Positions 18,034-27,184 are shown, counted from the stretch's first letter. The stretch is 64,000 nt of DNA from Haliscomenobacter sp965225875 (GCF_965225875.1 NZ_CBDDBS010000003.1:682001-746000), one strand, 5' to 3'. Made by a program: numbers and translations. The notes: generated from the letters alone by a model not told the origin.

Positions 18034-18777
18034 TTATGCCTTTGCAGCGTTGTACCGTTTTTCCACCTCAGACCAATTCAGTACATTCCAAAAGGCTTTG
18101 ATGTAATCAGCCCGTTTGTTTTGGTACTTGAGGTAATAAGCGTGTTCCCATACGTCCAAGCCTAAAATAGGCGTCCCCGCTTGTTTCTTAACAATTTTAG
18201 TCATCAGGGGGTTGTCCTGATTCGGGGTAGAGCTAATGAAAAGTTCACCCTTGCTGTTTACACATAGCCAAGCCCAACCTGAACCAAAGCGTCCGGTTGC
18301 CTCTGCGGTAAAGGTCTCTTTGAATTTGTCAAAGCCGCCAAATTTGGCCTCAATGGCTTTGCCAACATTGCCAGTGGGGGCGCCACCGCCCTGAGGAGAC
18401 AGCAAAGACCAAAACAAGGTATGGTTGAAATGCCCGCCGCCATTGTTGCGGATGGCAGGTTGTTTACTCGTTACATTGCTCAATACCTGATCGATGCTCA
18501 TGGTCGCGAAGGCTGTACCCGCTACCGCCTTGTTGAGGTTGGTCACGTAGGCATTGTGGTGGCGATCGTGGTGGATCTCCATGGTCATTTTGTCGAAATG
18601 AGGCTCCAGTGCATCGTTCGCAAAAGCGAGCGGTGCGAGGCTAAAGGGCCCGGTTTGTTCTTCACCCGGCAAATCCAGATCATTGTCTATTGCAGAATCA
18701 GCCCAAAGGTTGCGGGGCTTGAGCAAAGAAGCGGCAGCTACAAACAAACCGGTGCGCAGGAAATTTCGCTTGTTCAT
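18034..18777 (-). CDS. Exported Fe/Mn superoxide dismutase
   Basis: 247 residues from MNKRNFLRTGLFVAAASLLK; an earlier ATG at 18807 in the frame would bury the signal sequence. Residues 1-26 are an export signal with a KR-N-F-L-R motif close to, but not exactly, the twin-arginine form. The metal ligands are visible: His in MEIHHDRHHNAYV, His in GGHFNHTLFW, and Asp/His in LGLDVWEHAYYLKY. The enzyme dismutes superoxide to peroxide and oxygen; Fe versus Mn cannot be decided here. Export places it in the periplasm or membrane, unlike the usual cytosolic SodA/SodB. Confidence 0.9.
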   Translation of the reverse strand: MNKRNFLRTGLFVAAASLLKPRNLWADSAIDNDLDLPGEEQTGPFSLAPLAFANDALEPHFDKMTMEIHHDRHHNAYVTNLNKAVAGTAFATMSIDQVLSNVTSKQPAIRNNGGGHFNHTLFWSLLSPQGGGAPTGNVGKAIEAKFGGFDKFKETFTAEATGRFGSGWAWLCVNSKGELFISSTPNQDNPLMTKIVKKQAGTPILGLDVWEHAYYLKYQNKRADYIKAFWNVLNWSEVEKRYNAAKA

Positions 18778-19010
18778 TGATTGATTTTTTGATAAAACAG
18801 TCTCCAACTCTGTGGAGTTCGATTTAGGGCTAAATATAAAGCGCTTCCGGGTTTTATTGAATTTTTGGAAGAATGTGCTTTAAAATTTTACTAAAATTGG
18901 TTTTTTAAGAAATAAATTTTATAAAATAAAAAAGAATCGTTATTATTAGGAATTAAAATTGGATAATACCAAATTTAATAAAATTTTTCCCTCACCAAAT
19001 TCTCTCTGCC

Positions 19011-19445
19011 ATGCTTTCTGTAAGTCGTCTTCTCAGCAACAAGAAAAATGAAGGGGTTTGGAGCGTCAGTCCCAACCATATGGTGATTGACGCTCTCAAC
19101 CTGATGTCCGAAAAAGGCATTGGTGCCGTAATGGTGATGGAAGGAGACCGTCTGGTTGGCATTTTTTCTGAAAGAGACTATGCACGCAAGGGCATCATCG
19201 CCGGGCGAAAGGCCAAAAGTACTCCGGTCACCGAGGTGATGACGCCCAACGTGTTTACCGTATCGCCCAGTATGGATATTGAGGATTGTATGACGCTGTT
19301 TTCTGAAAAGCGCATTCGCCACCTCCCGGTGGTCGACAATCAGCGCGTGATTGGCATGCTGAGCATTGGCGACATCGTGACCGCCATCATCCAGGCGCAA
19401 GATCAACAAATCAAATACCTGGAAGCCTACATCACTGGTCAATGA
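19011..19445 (+). CDS. CBS-domain pair protein
   Basis: 144 residues made almost entirely of two CBS motifs (about 15-70 and 78-135): MVIDALNLMSEKGIGAVMVM with GIFSERDYARKG, then VTEVMTPNVFTVSPSMDIED with RIRHLPVVDN. Such stand-alone Bateman modules bind adenine nucleotides and regulate a partner protein. No enzyme domain is attached. The next gene, 99 bp downstream on the same strand, is an NhaD antiporter, which may be a partner but could equally be unrelated. Cytosolic, no signal peptide. Confidence 0.85.
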   Translation: MLSVSRLLSNKKNEGVWSVSPNHMVIDALNLMSEKGIGAVMVMEGDRLVGIFSERDYARKGIIAGRKAKSTPVTEVMTPNVFTVSPSMDIEDCMTLFSEKRIRHLPVVDNQRVIGMLSIGDIVTAIIQAQDQQIKYLEAYITGQ

Positions 19446-19544
19446 TTACAAGTGCCTAAGCTTCCGCTTCATTTGCCTCAAGTGCCTTAGTTGTGTATTT
19501 GGGGCTTGTTTCATTCACCTAATCAATCCTCAATACCTACACCT

Positions 19545-20858
19545 ATGGCCACACTCCTCGTTATCGTCTTCGTTGTGGGCTATGCCTTAATCGCTATGGA
19601 GCATCCATTGAAGCTGGATAAGGCCGCCTCAGCCATGTTGACCGGCGTTTGTTGCTGGTTGGTTTTAGCCTATGGTTACAGTTCGATGCCAGCTGCTGCC
19701 GGGACAAGTGGAACGGTTACCGAAATTTTGGAACATTCCTTGTTTGAACACCTGGGCGAAATTGCCGGTATCCTCTTTTTTCTGTTGTGTGCAATGACCA
19801 TTGTAGAACTGGTAGACGTTCATGACGGTTTTCGGGTGATAACAGATCGAATCACCACTACGGATCGCATCAAACTCATGTGGATCATCTCCTGGGTAAC
19901 CTTTTTTCTTTCGGCGGGCCTGGACAACATGACCACTGCCATCATCATGTGCGCCCTGATCCGGCGCTTGATCAAAAAGCAGGAAAACATCTGGTTATTT
20001 GGTGGTTTTGTGATCATTGCAGCCAATGCTGGGGGTGCCTGGTCGCCGATTGGAGATGTCACCACGATTATGTTGTGGATTGGAGGACAGGTATCCACGG
20101 TGAAGATCATGCAATCTTTGTTTATCCCAGCAGCGGTGAGTTTATTGGTACCATTGTTAATAGCCAGTTTTTACCTCAAGGGCAAAATGGAAGCAAAGAA
20201 CTTGCATGAGGAGGATATAGATAAGACATTCATTTTACCACCCTGGGAAAAAACGCTAATGTTGGTTTTTGGGGGGGTGGCCTTGCTTTCGGTGCCTGTA
20301 TTTAAATATTTCACTCATTTCCCTCCCTACATGGGCATTTTGTTGTCTTTGGGGCTACTGTGGTACATCACCGAATTTTTGCACAGAGGTGACCCAAAAG
20401 AAGTCCAACACGATTATTCGGTAGGTGCCATGTTGCGGCGGATTGATACGCCTAGTATCCTATTTTTCCTGGGCATCTTGCTGGCCGTGGGAGCATTGGA
20501 TACTTCAGGCCATTTGACCATGGCCGCAGATTTTCTCAACAATTCAGTTGGTAACATTTACTTGATCAATACCATTATTGGATTACTTTCCTCCATAGTA
20601 GATAATGTACCCTTGGTCGCAGCGGCAATGGGGATGTACGATTTGAACACTTTTGCCATGGATCACCCATTCTGGGAGTCGCTGGCCTACTGTGCGGGCA
20701 CGGGTGGGAGTATTTTGATCATTGGATCAGCAGCAGGTGTCGCATCAATGGGGATTCTGAAAATCGACTTTTTGTGGTACATGCGGCATATTTCCCTCTA
20801 CGCGTTAGTTGGCTACTTAAGTGGAATTGGGGTTTATTATCTGATGAGCCACGGATAA
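19545..20858 (+). CDS. nhaD: Sodium:proton antiporter NhaD
   Basis: 437 residues from MATLLVIVFVVGYALIAMEH, where the first membrane helix begins; the open frame extends to 19491 with a non-hydrophobic leader that is unlikely to be translated. About 11-12 helices. Characteristic NhaD segments are FLSAGLDNMTTAIIMCALI, NAGGAWSPIGDVTTIMLW and SSIVDNVPLVAAAMGM. The protein exchanges cytosolic Na+ or Li+ for external protons at the inner membrane and supports salt and alkali tolerance. It ends before a strong nested hairpin at 20898-20981. Confidence 0.9.
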   Translation: MATLLVIVFVVGYALIAMEHPLKLDKAASAMLTGVCCWLVLAYGYSSMPAAAGTSGTVTEILEHSLFEHLGEIAGILFFLLCAMTIVELVDVHDGFRVITDRITTTDRIKLMWIISWVTFFLSAGLDNMTTAIIMCALIRRLIKKQENIWLFGGFVIIAANAGGAWSPIGDVTTIMLWIGGQVSTVKIMQSLFIPAAVSLLVPLLIASFYLKGKMEAKNLHEEDIDKTFILPPWEKTLMLVFGGVALLSVPVFKYFTHFPPYMGILLSLGLLWYITEFLHRGDPKEVQHDYSVGAMLRRIDTPSILFFLGILLAVGALDTSGHLTMAADFLNNSVGNIYLINTIIGLLSSIVDNVPLVAAAMGMYDLNTFAMDHPFWESLAYCAGTGGSILIIGSAAGVASMGILKIDFLWYMRHISLYALVGYLSGIGVYYLMSHG

Positions 20859-20897
20859 GCGCCGAAGGCGCATAAATTCTTAGGTGAATCCCTTAGA

Positions 20898-20981
20898 TGA
20901 ACTTAGGTGCCTTAGGTGGTGAATATTCGCCCTGCTCCGCAGGGCTTTTTTTCTTTTCACCACCTAAGGCACCTAAGTTCA
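20898..20981. terminator. Nested hairpin terminator after nhaD
   Basis: The outer perfect 26-bp arms (20898-20923 and 20956-20981) consist of the word CTTAGGTG repeated. Inside is a GC stem (GCCCTG 20929-20934 with CAGGGC 20940-20945) followed by a T-rich tract, a classical intrinsic terminator for the plus strand. It lies between convergent stops (20858 and 21000). Confidence 0.75.
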
Positions 20982-20999
20982 CCTAAGGAAAGGTATACT

Positions 21000-21632
21000 T
21001 TATTCTCCTCCTTCAACCAATTCCCGGCCTGCTTGGGTGAAGGCTTCCAGATCAGCCAGAAGCACCTTGGCCTGTTCAGCGATGTTGCGCAATTCATCGA
21101 CGTTTTGGTTCAATTTTTGGCGAATGCTGGAAGCAACCAATACCATGTGGAAGTCGTTGCCCGATTCCAAAACGCTGGTAACTTTGTCAATGCTGAGGCC
21201 TGCTTCCTTGTAGGTCACATCCCATTTTTTGCGCAGTTCTGCGTTTTTACCCAACTCATCTTTGCGCAATTTTTCGTTGTTGATGCTGCTGCTCAACTGA
21301 TCCAGGGTGCCAAAGTATTCATCTGAACTTTTTCCAACCCGTTCGAAATCACTTTTCAATTTGTTGTAGCGTGCCTGAATACCCGTCCATTCTTTTTCAA
21401 AATCTTTGGATACTTCGGGCAGGTCAGGATTGGGTTGAGTCAGGCTTTCTTCAGCTTCTTGTAGGGTTTCAACTACTTGTGAAGAGAGTTTAACCCGGTT
21501 TTTTTCAAAAGACTCGATTGAGCTTTTTAAAACCTCGCCGTGTTTCAAGGCTTTTTTAGTTGTTTCCCAGCGGCAAGCGCCCAGGGTGAGCACCAGCAAA
21601 AGCAGGGTGCCAGTCATGGTTTTACGAATCAT
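21000..21632 (-). CDS. Predicted lipoprotein with coiled coil (DUF2959-like)
   Basis: 210 residues from MIRKTMTGTLLLLVLTLGACRW; the frame runs further upstream to 21719 without a plausible signal. The lipobox LTLGAC gives a lipidated Cys at about residue 19. The rest is helical and highly charged with heptad-like spacing (for example 30-80 and 95-150). Length and composition resemble DUF2959 lipoproteins, but I cannot confirm this by eye. It probably sits in the periplasm, anchored to a membrane. Function unknown. The upstream gene on the same strand is the caspase-hydrolase, separated by a hairpin at 21689-21717. Confidence 0.7.
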   Translation of the reverse strand: MIRKTMTGTLLLLVLTLGACRWETTKKALKHGEVLKSSIESFEKNRVKLSSQVVETLQEAEESLTQPNPDLPEVSKDFEKEWTGIQARYNKLKSDFERVGKSSDEYFGTLDQLSSSINNEKLRKDELGKNAELRKKWDVTYKEAGLSIDKVTSVLESGNDFHMVLVASSIRQKLNQNVDELRNIAEQAKVLLADLEAFTQAGRELVEGGE

Positions 21633-21688
21633 CTTAAGGTTGAATTGCTTGTAAAAAGACCTCGAAAGGTAAATAAAAAATGGGACAA

Positions 21689-21717
21689 GTACGCTGAGAT
21701 CCCAAGGCTCAGCGTAC
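21689..21717 (-). terminator. Terminator of the caspase-hydrolase gene
   Basis: Perfect 10-bp inverted repeat (21689-21698 and 21708-21717) with a 9-nt loop, starting 7 nt after the minus-strand stop at 21724. A T-run appears about 9 nt beyond the stem on the minus strand, so the fit to an intrinsic terminator is fair rather than perfect. Confidence 0.55.
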
Positions 21718-21723
21718 AATCAA

Positions 21724-24700
21724 CTATTTTTTCAGTAGTTCCATAATTTTGTTCACACTTTCTCCTACAGTAAAATAGTTCAAGTGGTGGCATTTGACAT
21801 CAAAAAATACGGGTGCAGGCTTGCGCTTGCTAGGTACCCGTTTGATGCTGTTGACTCCTACCGCAATGTCATTCGGTTCTGTATAAAAAAGTGCAGCAAC
21901 GTTTTTGAACAATTTGTTGACTAAACGTTTGGCCTGGTTGTCTTTTTCCAAAAACTGGTCGAGGTGCCCGGCTATGACATAATAAGGAATACCAGGATCT
22001 TTGCTCAATTCCAGGTTTTTGAGGAAGCGACTTTTGCTTTCGTAGTTCATTTGGTCCAGGCTGATGGTGAGGCTTTGGGAGCCTTTCAAAATCCCCATGA
22101 TGCTAGCGATGGCCGGAATGGCCAGACCTGCATTGACGGCCAGAGGCAAGAGTAGCAAAGCATTGTCGCGGTATTTGAGTAAATTCGATAAGTTCGAACC
22201 TCCATTGGGCGTGCCAGCCAGAATGAGTTTAGTCACTACGGTATTACCGCCCAATTGTTCAATATAGTAACGAGAAACCAGCCCGCCCATAGAATGCGCC
22301 AGGATCGTAAACTTTTTCCGAAGCATACCTCTTCTCTCAGCCTTAATTCCTACTGCTACCAGTGCTTCTTTCAACTTCCCAGCATTGGCATCGATGGTGG
22401 AGTTGAGGTTTTCGTAATCGTAGGCGAGCACGAGGTCCACGGTTTTGTCGCGCAGGGCTTGTTCCATGCCCATGGCCATTTCCTGGGTATTGCCGATGAT
22501 CCCGTGAACAACCAGCAAGATGTTTTTGGCTGCGCTTACTTTTTCTTTTACACCAGTGTCGTGGTAAATGGGCTTTCCATCTTTGTATTCAATCCAGCAG
22601 AGTTTATTGAGGTTTTCTTTGCCCAATACGACTTTGAAAAAACAAAGTTTGAGTGCTCGGAATACACTTTTACTTTCTGCTTTTACATCTGGAATGCTGC
22701 GGATTGCGATCTCAACTTTGCCTGCGGTATTGGATTGAGCGTCACCAACTGGGATAAAGTCTTCTCCATCAAAGGTCAGGGGAAGGATGAATTCGCCTTC
22801 CTTCAATTTTTCATCCAACTCAATGATCAAAGGATTTTTTTCTAGATCGGCATCATTTTGCAAATCATTCAACTCCAGGGTATCCGCAGTGCTGCTGTTT
22901 AAGTCCCGACTGGAATATTCCAGCGATAGGAGGTTTTTCCAACCCAGAATCTGGGGTAAAGAGGCTACACTATTCAGATCACGAGTGGAACTACCCGCTG
23001 TGGAAAGGGAAACATTGGCCCGGAAGGTATCGTGTCCCTTGATGGTAATTTTGCCACCGGCCAGTTTGGTTTCGGTTTTGTTGACTTCGCCAGCCTGGGC
23101 ACTCAATTTAAAAACGAGGGTTTTGCTGAACCATTCGTTTTCGGGGGCTTTTTTCTGTTGGGCTTTGGGTAGCAGATCTCTGTCATTTCCAAAAAGCTCA
23201 GGCAAACCAGTAGCTTTCCAAAATTCTTCTGTTTCTCCTAATCCCACGACCCCATCCTTTTCCAGCAAAAATTCTTCGTTGATTTTAGTGGTACTAATGA
23301 TAAATTTGATGATTTCAATACTTTCCTTTTTCCCCTTCACCACTTCAAATTCCAAAAGCTCCGGTTGGATGAATTGATCTTGGCCCGGGATTTCATCTAC
23401 TGTTAGGTATTCACCATTTAAGGATCTGACACCATAATCTGGTGAAAAATATAGGGCCTTATAAAAAAGAGTACCTCCACTGGCATTTTTGAGTTCCAGA
23501 TCGATGGGTAAGATGAAATTACCGTTCAGGTTTTTTCCAACTTGAACATTGATCACCTCCATATTGGGATTAGCAGGGTCAAAAATACCTTTGGTAAGAA
23601 CTTGTCCAGTCTCCGAGTTTTTGATGGTAATTTGAAAGGCATTCCTATTGAATTGGGTACTGCGGTTGTCCAATAACAAATTTTGCTCCCATTTGGCAAT
23701 ACTTTCCAAGACATCCAGTGCCAATTCAAATACTCTATCGTCATTGTCCCCTCCAATCCTCTTGATCAAGATGTTGCTTTCCTGATTGTAAATTTCCAAC
23801 ACATCCTGGTCAATATTCACCCGATATTTGCCCCCCACTTTCCCTTCTACCAATTCAAAGTAGGGGGACAGGCGGCTTTTGCCCATTTTTTGTTGAGCAC
23901 TTAGGTAGGCTTGATAACGCTTTTTCCCTTTTTCGCTAGTCTTTAGGGCGATGGCATAGGGAGTACTGGGCAAACTGAGCAACCTAGCGTCATAACTGCC
24001 GTTCATATCCAGAGCCAAATTGTTGGCTAAAACCACCGTACTGTCCTGAAAACCAACGCTGCTGGTACTGGCTCGCCCCAGTGCCTTACCCGTCTTCTGG
24101 TCCACAATCTCAAATTCGGCAGTTTTATTTAACTCGGTTGAAAGCCCATGGATGGCACCACAATTGATGTTCCAGGCATTTTGGTCATTGGCACTTAATA
24201 AATAAACCTTGCGTTGAGTAAGGTCTTTGGCCGAACCCAAATTCAAAAATTTCTGATAAGGATCGAAACCAGCAATGGGCTCGAATTGTGGGTGTTGTTT
24301 TTCAGCCGAACGAAACATCGAAGCCTGGCAACGGGTATACAAATCGGCGTAACTGACATCAGGATCGTTGGCGAGGACGTTCAGCAAATTGAAAGAAAAC
24401 ATCCCACGTTGATTTTTCAATTCAAAGGCTTTCTCTTGTCGGTCACAGGCTGACATCATTAAATGAGTTGCCAATGGCAACTGGTTGCTTCGCGGCCCTT
24501 GGGGAAAGTTTTTGACAAAATAACCATTCAAATAAGAGGCGTAGGGGCGTGCTTCGGTCCGTTCCGGGAAAAAGAATTGCCGGGGTTTTCCATGATTGAT
24601 ATCGTCAATGGCTCTGGTGATGGTGCCAGAATGGCAACAGTCAAAAATGGTGAGCACATGCGCGCCTTGTTGTTGAACTTGTTGCAACAATATCCTAATC

Positions 24701-25080
24701 TCTTTATCCGAGAGGCAAAATTTATCTTTCAAACCACTATCGTAACAAACCATTGCTTCCTGCACCCCGGTTGGGTCCAGCCATTCAAATTCAGGTGCTG
24801 CTTTCTCCTGGGTACCATGGCCGCTATAGTACAATAGCACCACGTCGTCTTTACCGGCTTTGGACAAATGATCCGGGCCAAGGAATTTACATATGTTCTG
24901 ATAGGTAGCATCCTGGTTTAGGAGGGTTAGACTTGGTGCTAAATCAAAGGCTTTGGCATAGGTGTTGCTCAAAAAGTCTTTCATGGCAGTTACGTCGTTC
25001 CTGCAGCCATCCAGCGGAGTGATTTTTGAATCTGGATGATAGGTGTCGATGCCAATAAAAAGGGAATACAGCTTTTTCAT
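21724..25080 (-). CDS. Caspase-like (C14) peptidase fused to an alpha/beta hydrolase
   Basis: 1118 residues, no signal peptide or membrane helix. Residues 1-270 are a metacaspase-type C14 domain with His88 in YYSGHGTQ and Cys149 in DCCHSG. Residues about 290-840 are beta-rich with no domain I can name. Residues 852-1118 are an alpha/beta hydrolase of the lipase/PGAP1-like type: HGIIGN (oxyanion region, about 859), nucleophile Ser930 in AHSMGG, possible acid Asp1071 in EPNDIAVG and His1098/1099 in KCHHLNYF. Caspase-like domains cleave after basic or acidic residues, often upon activation, and the hydrolase could act on lipids or esters. The arrangement suggests a protease-controlled hydrolase, in cell death, defence or secretion; this is inference. 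The gene stands alone, divergent from an ECF sigma gene. Confidence 0.85.
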   Translation of the reverse strand: MKKLYSLFIGIDTYHPDSKITPLDGCRNDVTAMKDFLSNTYAKAFDLAPSLTLLNQDATYQNICKFLGPDHLSKAGKDDVVLLYYSGHGTQEKAAPEFEWLDPTGVQEAMVCYDSGLKDKFCLSDKEIRILLQQVQQQGAHVLTIFDCCHSGTITRAIDDINHGKPRQFFFPERTEARPYASYLNGYFVKNFPQGPRSNQLPLATHLMMSACDRQEKAFELKNQRGMFSFNLLNVLANDPDVSYADLYTRCQASMFRSAEKQHPQFEPIAGFDPYQKFLNLGSAKDLTQRKVYLLSANDQNAWNINCGAIHGLSTELNKTAEFEIVDQKTGKALGRASTSSVGFQDSTVVLANNLALDMNGSYDARLLSLPSTPYAIALKTSEKGKKRYQAYLSAQQKMGKSRLSPYFELVEGKVGGKYRVNIDQDVLEIYNQESNILIKRIGGDNDDRVFELALDVLESIAKWEQNLLLDNRSTQFNRNAFQITIKNSETGQVLTKGIFDPANPNMEVINVQVGKNLNGNFILPIDLELKNASGGTLFYKALYFSPDYGVRSLNGEYLTVDEIPGQDQFIQPELLEFEVVKGKKESIEIIKFIISTTKINEEFLLEKDGVVGLGETEEFWKATGLPELFGNDRDLLPKAQQKKAPENEWFSKTLVFKLSAQAGEVNKTETKLAGGKITIKGHDTFRANVSLSTAGSSTRDLNSVASLPQILGWKNLLSLEYSSRDLNSSTADTLELNDLQNDADLEKNPLIIELDEKLKEGEFILPLTFDGEDFIPVGDAQSNTAGKVEIAIRSIPDVKAESKSVFRALKLCFFKVVLGKENLNKLCWIEYKDGKPIYHDTGVKEKVSAAKNILLVVHGIIGNTQEMAMGMEQALRDKTVDLVLAYDYENLNSTIDANAGKLKEALVAVGIKAERRGMLRKKFTILAHSMGGLVSRYYIEQLGGNTVVTKLILAGTPNGGSNLSNLLKYRDNALLLLPLAVNAGLAIPAIASIMGILKGSQSLTISLDQMNYESKSRFLKNLELSKDPGIPYYVIAGHLDQFLEKDNQAKRLVNKLFKNVAALFYTEPNDIAVGVNSIKRVPSKRKPAPVFFDVKCHHLNYFTVGESVNKIMELLKK

Positions 25081-25229
25081 AAAGTATGGCAGTTCATTGG
25101 ATGTATTGCTTAGAATAACGAAAAGTACTAATTTTAAATTTTAGTGCGCATTATTTCAAAAAATTAAAGCAGCAAAGCAACGCTTTTTCTTCCGGACTTG
25201 TACTAGGGTAAAAACATTCGAGCATTCAT

Positions 25230-25769
25230 ATGGAGAACCGTGAAATCGCTGATGTACTGGAGGGTTGCCGACGCAAGGATCGGGCAGCTCAGAAGGAACT
25301 GTACCGGCAGTTTTATGGTTATGCCATGTCGATTTGTTTGCGCTATTGCGACAATGAAGATGAGGCTATTGAAGTGGCCAACGATGCTTTTTTAAAGGTT
25401 TTTCTCAACATTAAACGTTACGATCCTCAACTGCCTTTTAAACCGTGGTTTCGGCGAATTCTGATCAATACGGCGATCAATCACATCAAGCAGAAACAGA
25501 AACTCAAAATCGGCACACTGATGGACACTGAGTACAACATTCCCGACACTGAAGAAATCCTGGCCAGGCTGGGCTTTCAGGAACTAATGAAACTGGTGCG
25601 CTCGCTTTCCACGGCTTACCGCACTGTTTTTAATTTGTATGTATTGGACGGCTTTACCCATGAAGAAATTTCACAACAATTGGGGATTTCGGTGGGTACC
25701 TCCAAATCAAATTTATCCAAAGCACGTGAGCGTTTGCGGCAACTGATCCTGCAACAAATGCAACAGTAG
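25230..25769 (+). CDS. ECF-type RNA polymerase sigma factor
   Basis: 179 residues. Sigma region 2 is visible around CDNEDEAIEVANDAFLKVF and FKPWFRRILINTAINHIK, and region 4 around YRTVFNLYVLDGFTHEEISQQLGISVGTSKSNLSKAR, the helix-turn-helix that reads the -35 element. It would direct core polymerase to a small regulon. The gene downstream (79 bp, same strand) encodes a membrane-anchored protein with a small N-terminal cytosolic part, the usual position of an anti-sigma factor. A hairpin lies between them. Confidence 0.92.
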   Translation: MENREIADVLEGCRRKDRAAQKELYRQFYGYAMSICLRYCDNEDEAIEVANDAFLKVFLNIKRYDPQLPFKPWFRRILINTAINHIKQKQKLKIGTLMDTEYNIPDTEEILARLGFQELMKLVRSLSTAYRTVFNLYVLDGFTHEEISQQLGISVGTSKSNLSKARERLRQLILQQMQQ

Positions 25770-25774
25770 GTATA

Positions 25775-25825
25775 GGGGTGATAAAAAATAAGGGCTTAAG
25801 AAACATGAGCACTTATTTCAGCCCC
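25775..25825 (+). terminator. Imperfect hairpin between the sigma factor and its downstream gene
   Basis: AAATAAGGGCT (25786-25796) pairs with AGCACTTATTT (25808-25818) with one mismatch, and GGGG before it can pair with CCCC after it. It may attenuate read-through into the downstream gene. There is no clean T-tract. Confidence 0.4.
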
Positions 25826-25847
25826 GCTACATAGTAATTGAATTGCC

Positions 25848-27182
25848 ATGAAGGATTTTGTAGATGATTTGTACAGGCGGGCTTCTGAAGATCCAGACAT
25901 CCCCTTCAATGAAGAGGCATGGGACCGGATGGATCAAAAACTGGACTACGCGGCGCGGAAGCGGCGGCGTGGACTGATCTGGCTATTCTTTTTATTGTTT
26001 GTTTCATTGGGAGCCGGATTGCTCTGGGGCATTCAGGGAATGGGTACTTTTGATCAAAAAATAAAAAAGGAAAAATACACTGGCCCGGTTGCCGAAAATG
26101 CACAACCTGACCAAAGGGACAAAATCAAGACTGAACAAAATTCTTCCCTGAAGGAAACTGGAAAAAACCAGGCTCGGGGATTCAATGCGGATGTTGCCAT
26201 AGCTAAAGACCCAAAAGAACAAGGAGATGTGAACCAAACTGGTAACCAAACCAATTTTCTCAAAACCGCACCGCGCTTATTTACATCGGAACAGCAGGGT
26301 TCTCGGAAACGTGCTAAACCTTCGTCTGGAAACCAGGCAAAGGCAAAAGCACAATTCAATCAGGACAAGTCTAAATTTGTCGAGGACCTTGCTGCTATTT
26401 CACTAAATGAAAAAGTTACAACAAAGAAGGACACTCTTTTAAATGTTTACCGAGTTGATGAGCCTGACTGGCTTGTTTTAGAAACTTTGCCAGCTGCAGG
26501 TGTATTGATCAATGAACTGAACCGACTCCCAGAACCTAAAATCATTGGATGTACTATGGAGGTTCCTCCAGTTGCAAAGCTTAGATCCTGGGGAATCGGC
26601 CTCAGTGCAGGTCCCGATTTGGCCTCCGTAAATGCCAATGGCAGTACTGCCTATGGTTTAAATGCCGGTTTAGCTTTTGATTACCGTATTGGCAAACGTT
26701 GGGTATTTCAGGCATCCGGACAGTATTTGCTCAAAAATTACATCGCAGATCAGAGGGAATATGTGGCACCGAATGGTTTTTGGCCTACCCGTTCTTATCC
26801 AAAATCCACGGAAGGTACTTGTGATATGTTGCAGTGGAGTGTGGATTTGCGCTACAATTGGTTGGCAAAGCCAAAGTTTAAAAGTTTTGTCTCTCTTGGG
26901 TCTTCTTCCTGGACCATCCTGAAAGAAGAGTATGAGTTTTATTATGCCAAAGACTACCCTGGGTTGATCTACAATTGGTCGAGTGGGCAAAACAAAAATT
27001 ACTGGCTATCTATGGCTCAAATGGGTATTGGTATTGAAAAGACCATTCGGCCGGGCTTGAGTTTGCAGCTCAATTGGTTTGCCCAAATGCCCTTGCAGGG
27101 TGTTGGCAATGGAAAAGTAGAGATTTATTCCAGTGGTTTGGGCTTTATGGTACACAAACAAATGGGACGCTTGAAGAAGTAA
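25848..27182 (+). CDS. Probable anti-sigma/outer membrane beta-barrel fusion
   Basis: 444 residues. Residues 1-37 are acidic and then basic (EAWDRMDQKLDYAARKRRR) and would be cytosolic. Residues 39-61 are one membrane helix (GLIWLFFLLFVSLGAGLLWG). A low-complexity Lys/Gln/Asn linker (65-190) follows, and residues about 245-444 resemble a small outer-membrane beta-barrel (GIGLSAGPDLASVNANG, alternating aromatic strands, ending in a hydrophobic strand). Beside an ECF sigma gene, the N-terminus may bind the sigma factor. A single chain spanning inner membrane and outer membrane barrel is unusual; this layout is a known pattern in Bacteroidota but its mechanism is unclear. The stop is 2 nt from the convergent MOSC stop. 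Confidence 0.7.
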   Translation: MKDFVDDLYRRASEDPDIPFNEEAWDRMDQKLDYAARKRRRGLIWLFFLLFVSLGAGLLWGIQGMGTFDQKIKKEKYTGPVAENAQPDQRDKIKTEQNSSLKETGKNQARGFNADVAIAKDPKEQGDVNQTGNQTNFLKTAPRLFTSEQQGSRKRAKPSSGNQAKAKAQFNQDKSKFVEDLAAISLNEKVTTKKDTLLNVYRVDEPDWLVLETLPAAGVLINELNRLPEPKIIGCTMEVPPVAKLRSWGIGLSAGPDLASVNANGSTAYGLNAGLAFDYRIGKRWVFQASGQYLLKNYIADQREYVAPNGFWPTRSYPKSTEGTCDMLQWSVDLRYNWLAKPKFKSFVSLGSSSWTILKEEYEFYYAKDYPGLIYNWSSGQNKNYWLSMAQMGIGIEKTIRPGLSLQLNWFAQMPLQGVGNGKVEIYSSGLGFMVHKQMGRLKK

Positions 27183-27184
27183 GC

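Noticed and set aside
19446..19544. Short direct words AAGTGCCTAAG/AAGTGCCTTAG between the CBS protein and nhaD
   Set aside because: Only two short imperfect copies; they resemble the word used in the hairpin at 20898-20981 but do not form a convincing structure here.
21724..27182. Caspase-hydrolase, sigma factor and barrel protein as one defence operon
   Set aside because: The caspase gene is divergent from the sigma gene; the sigma factor and barrel protein form a common pair by themselves. No shared control element is visible.
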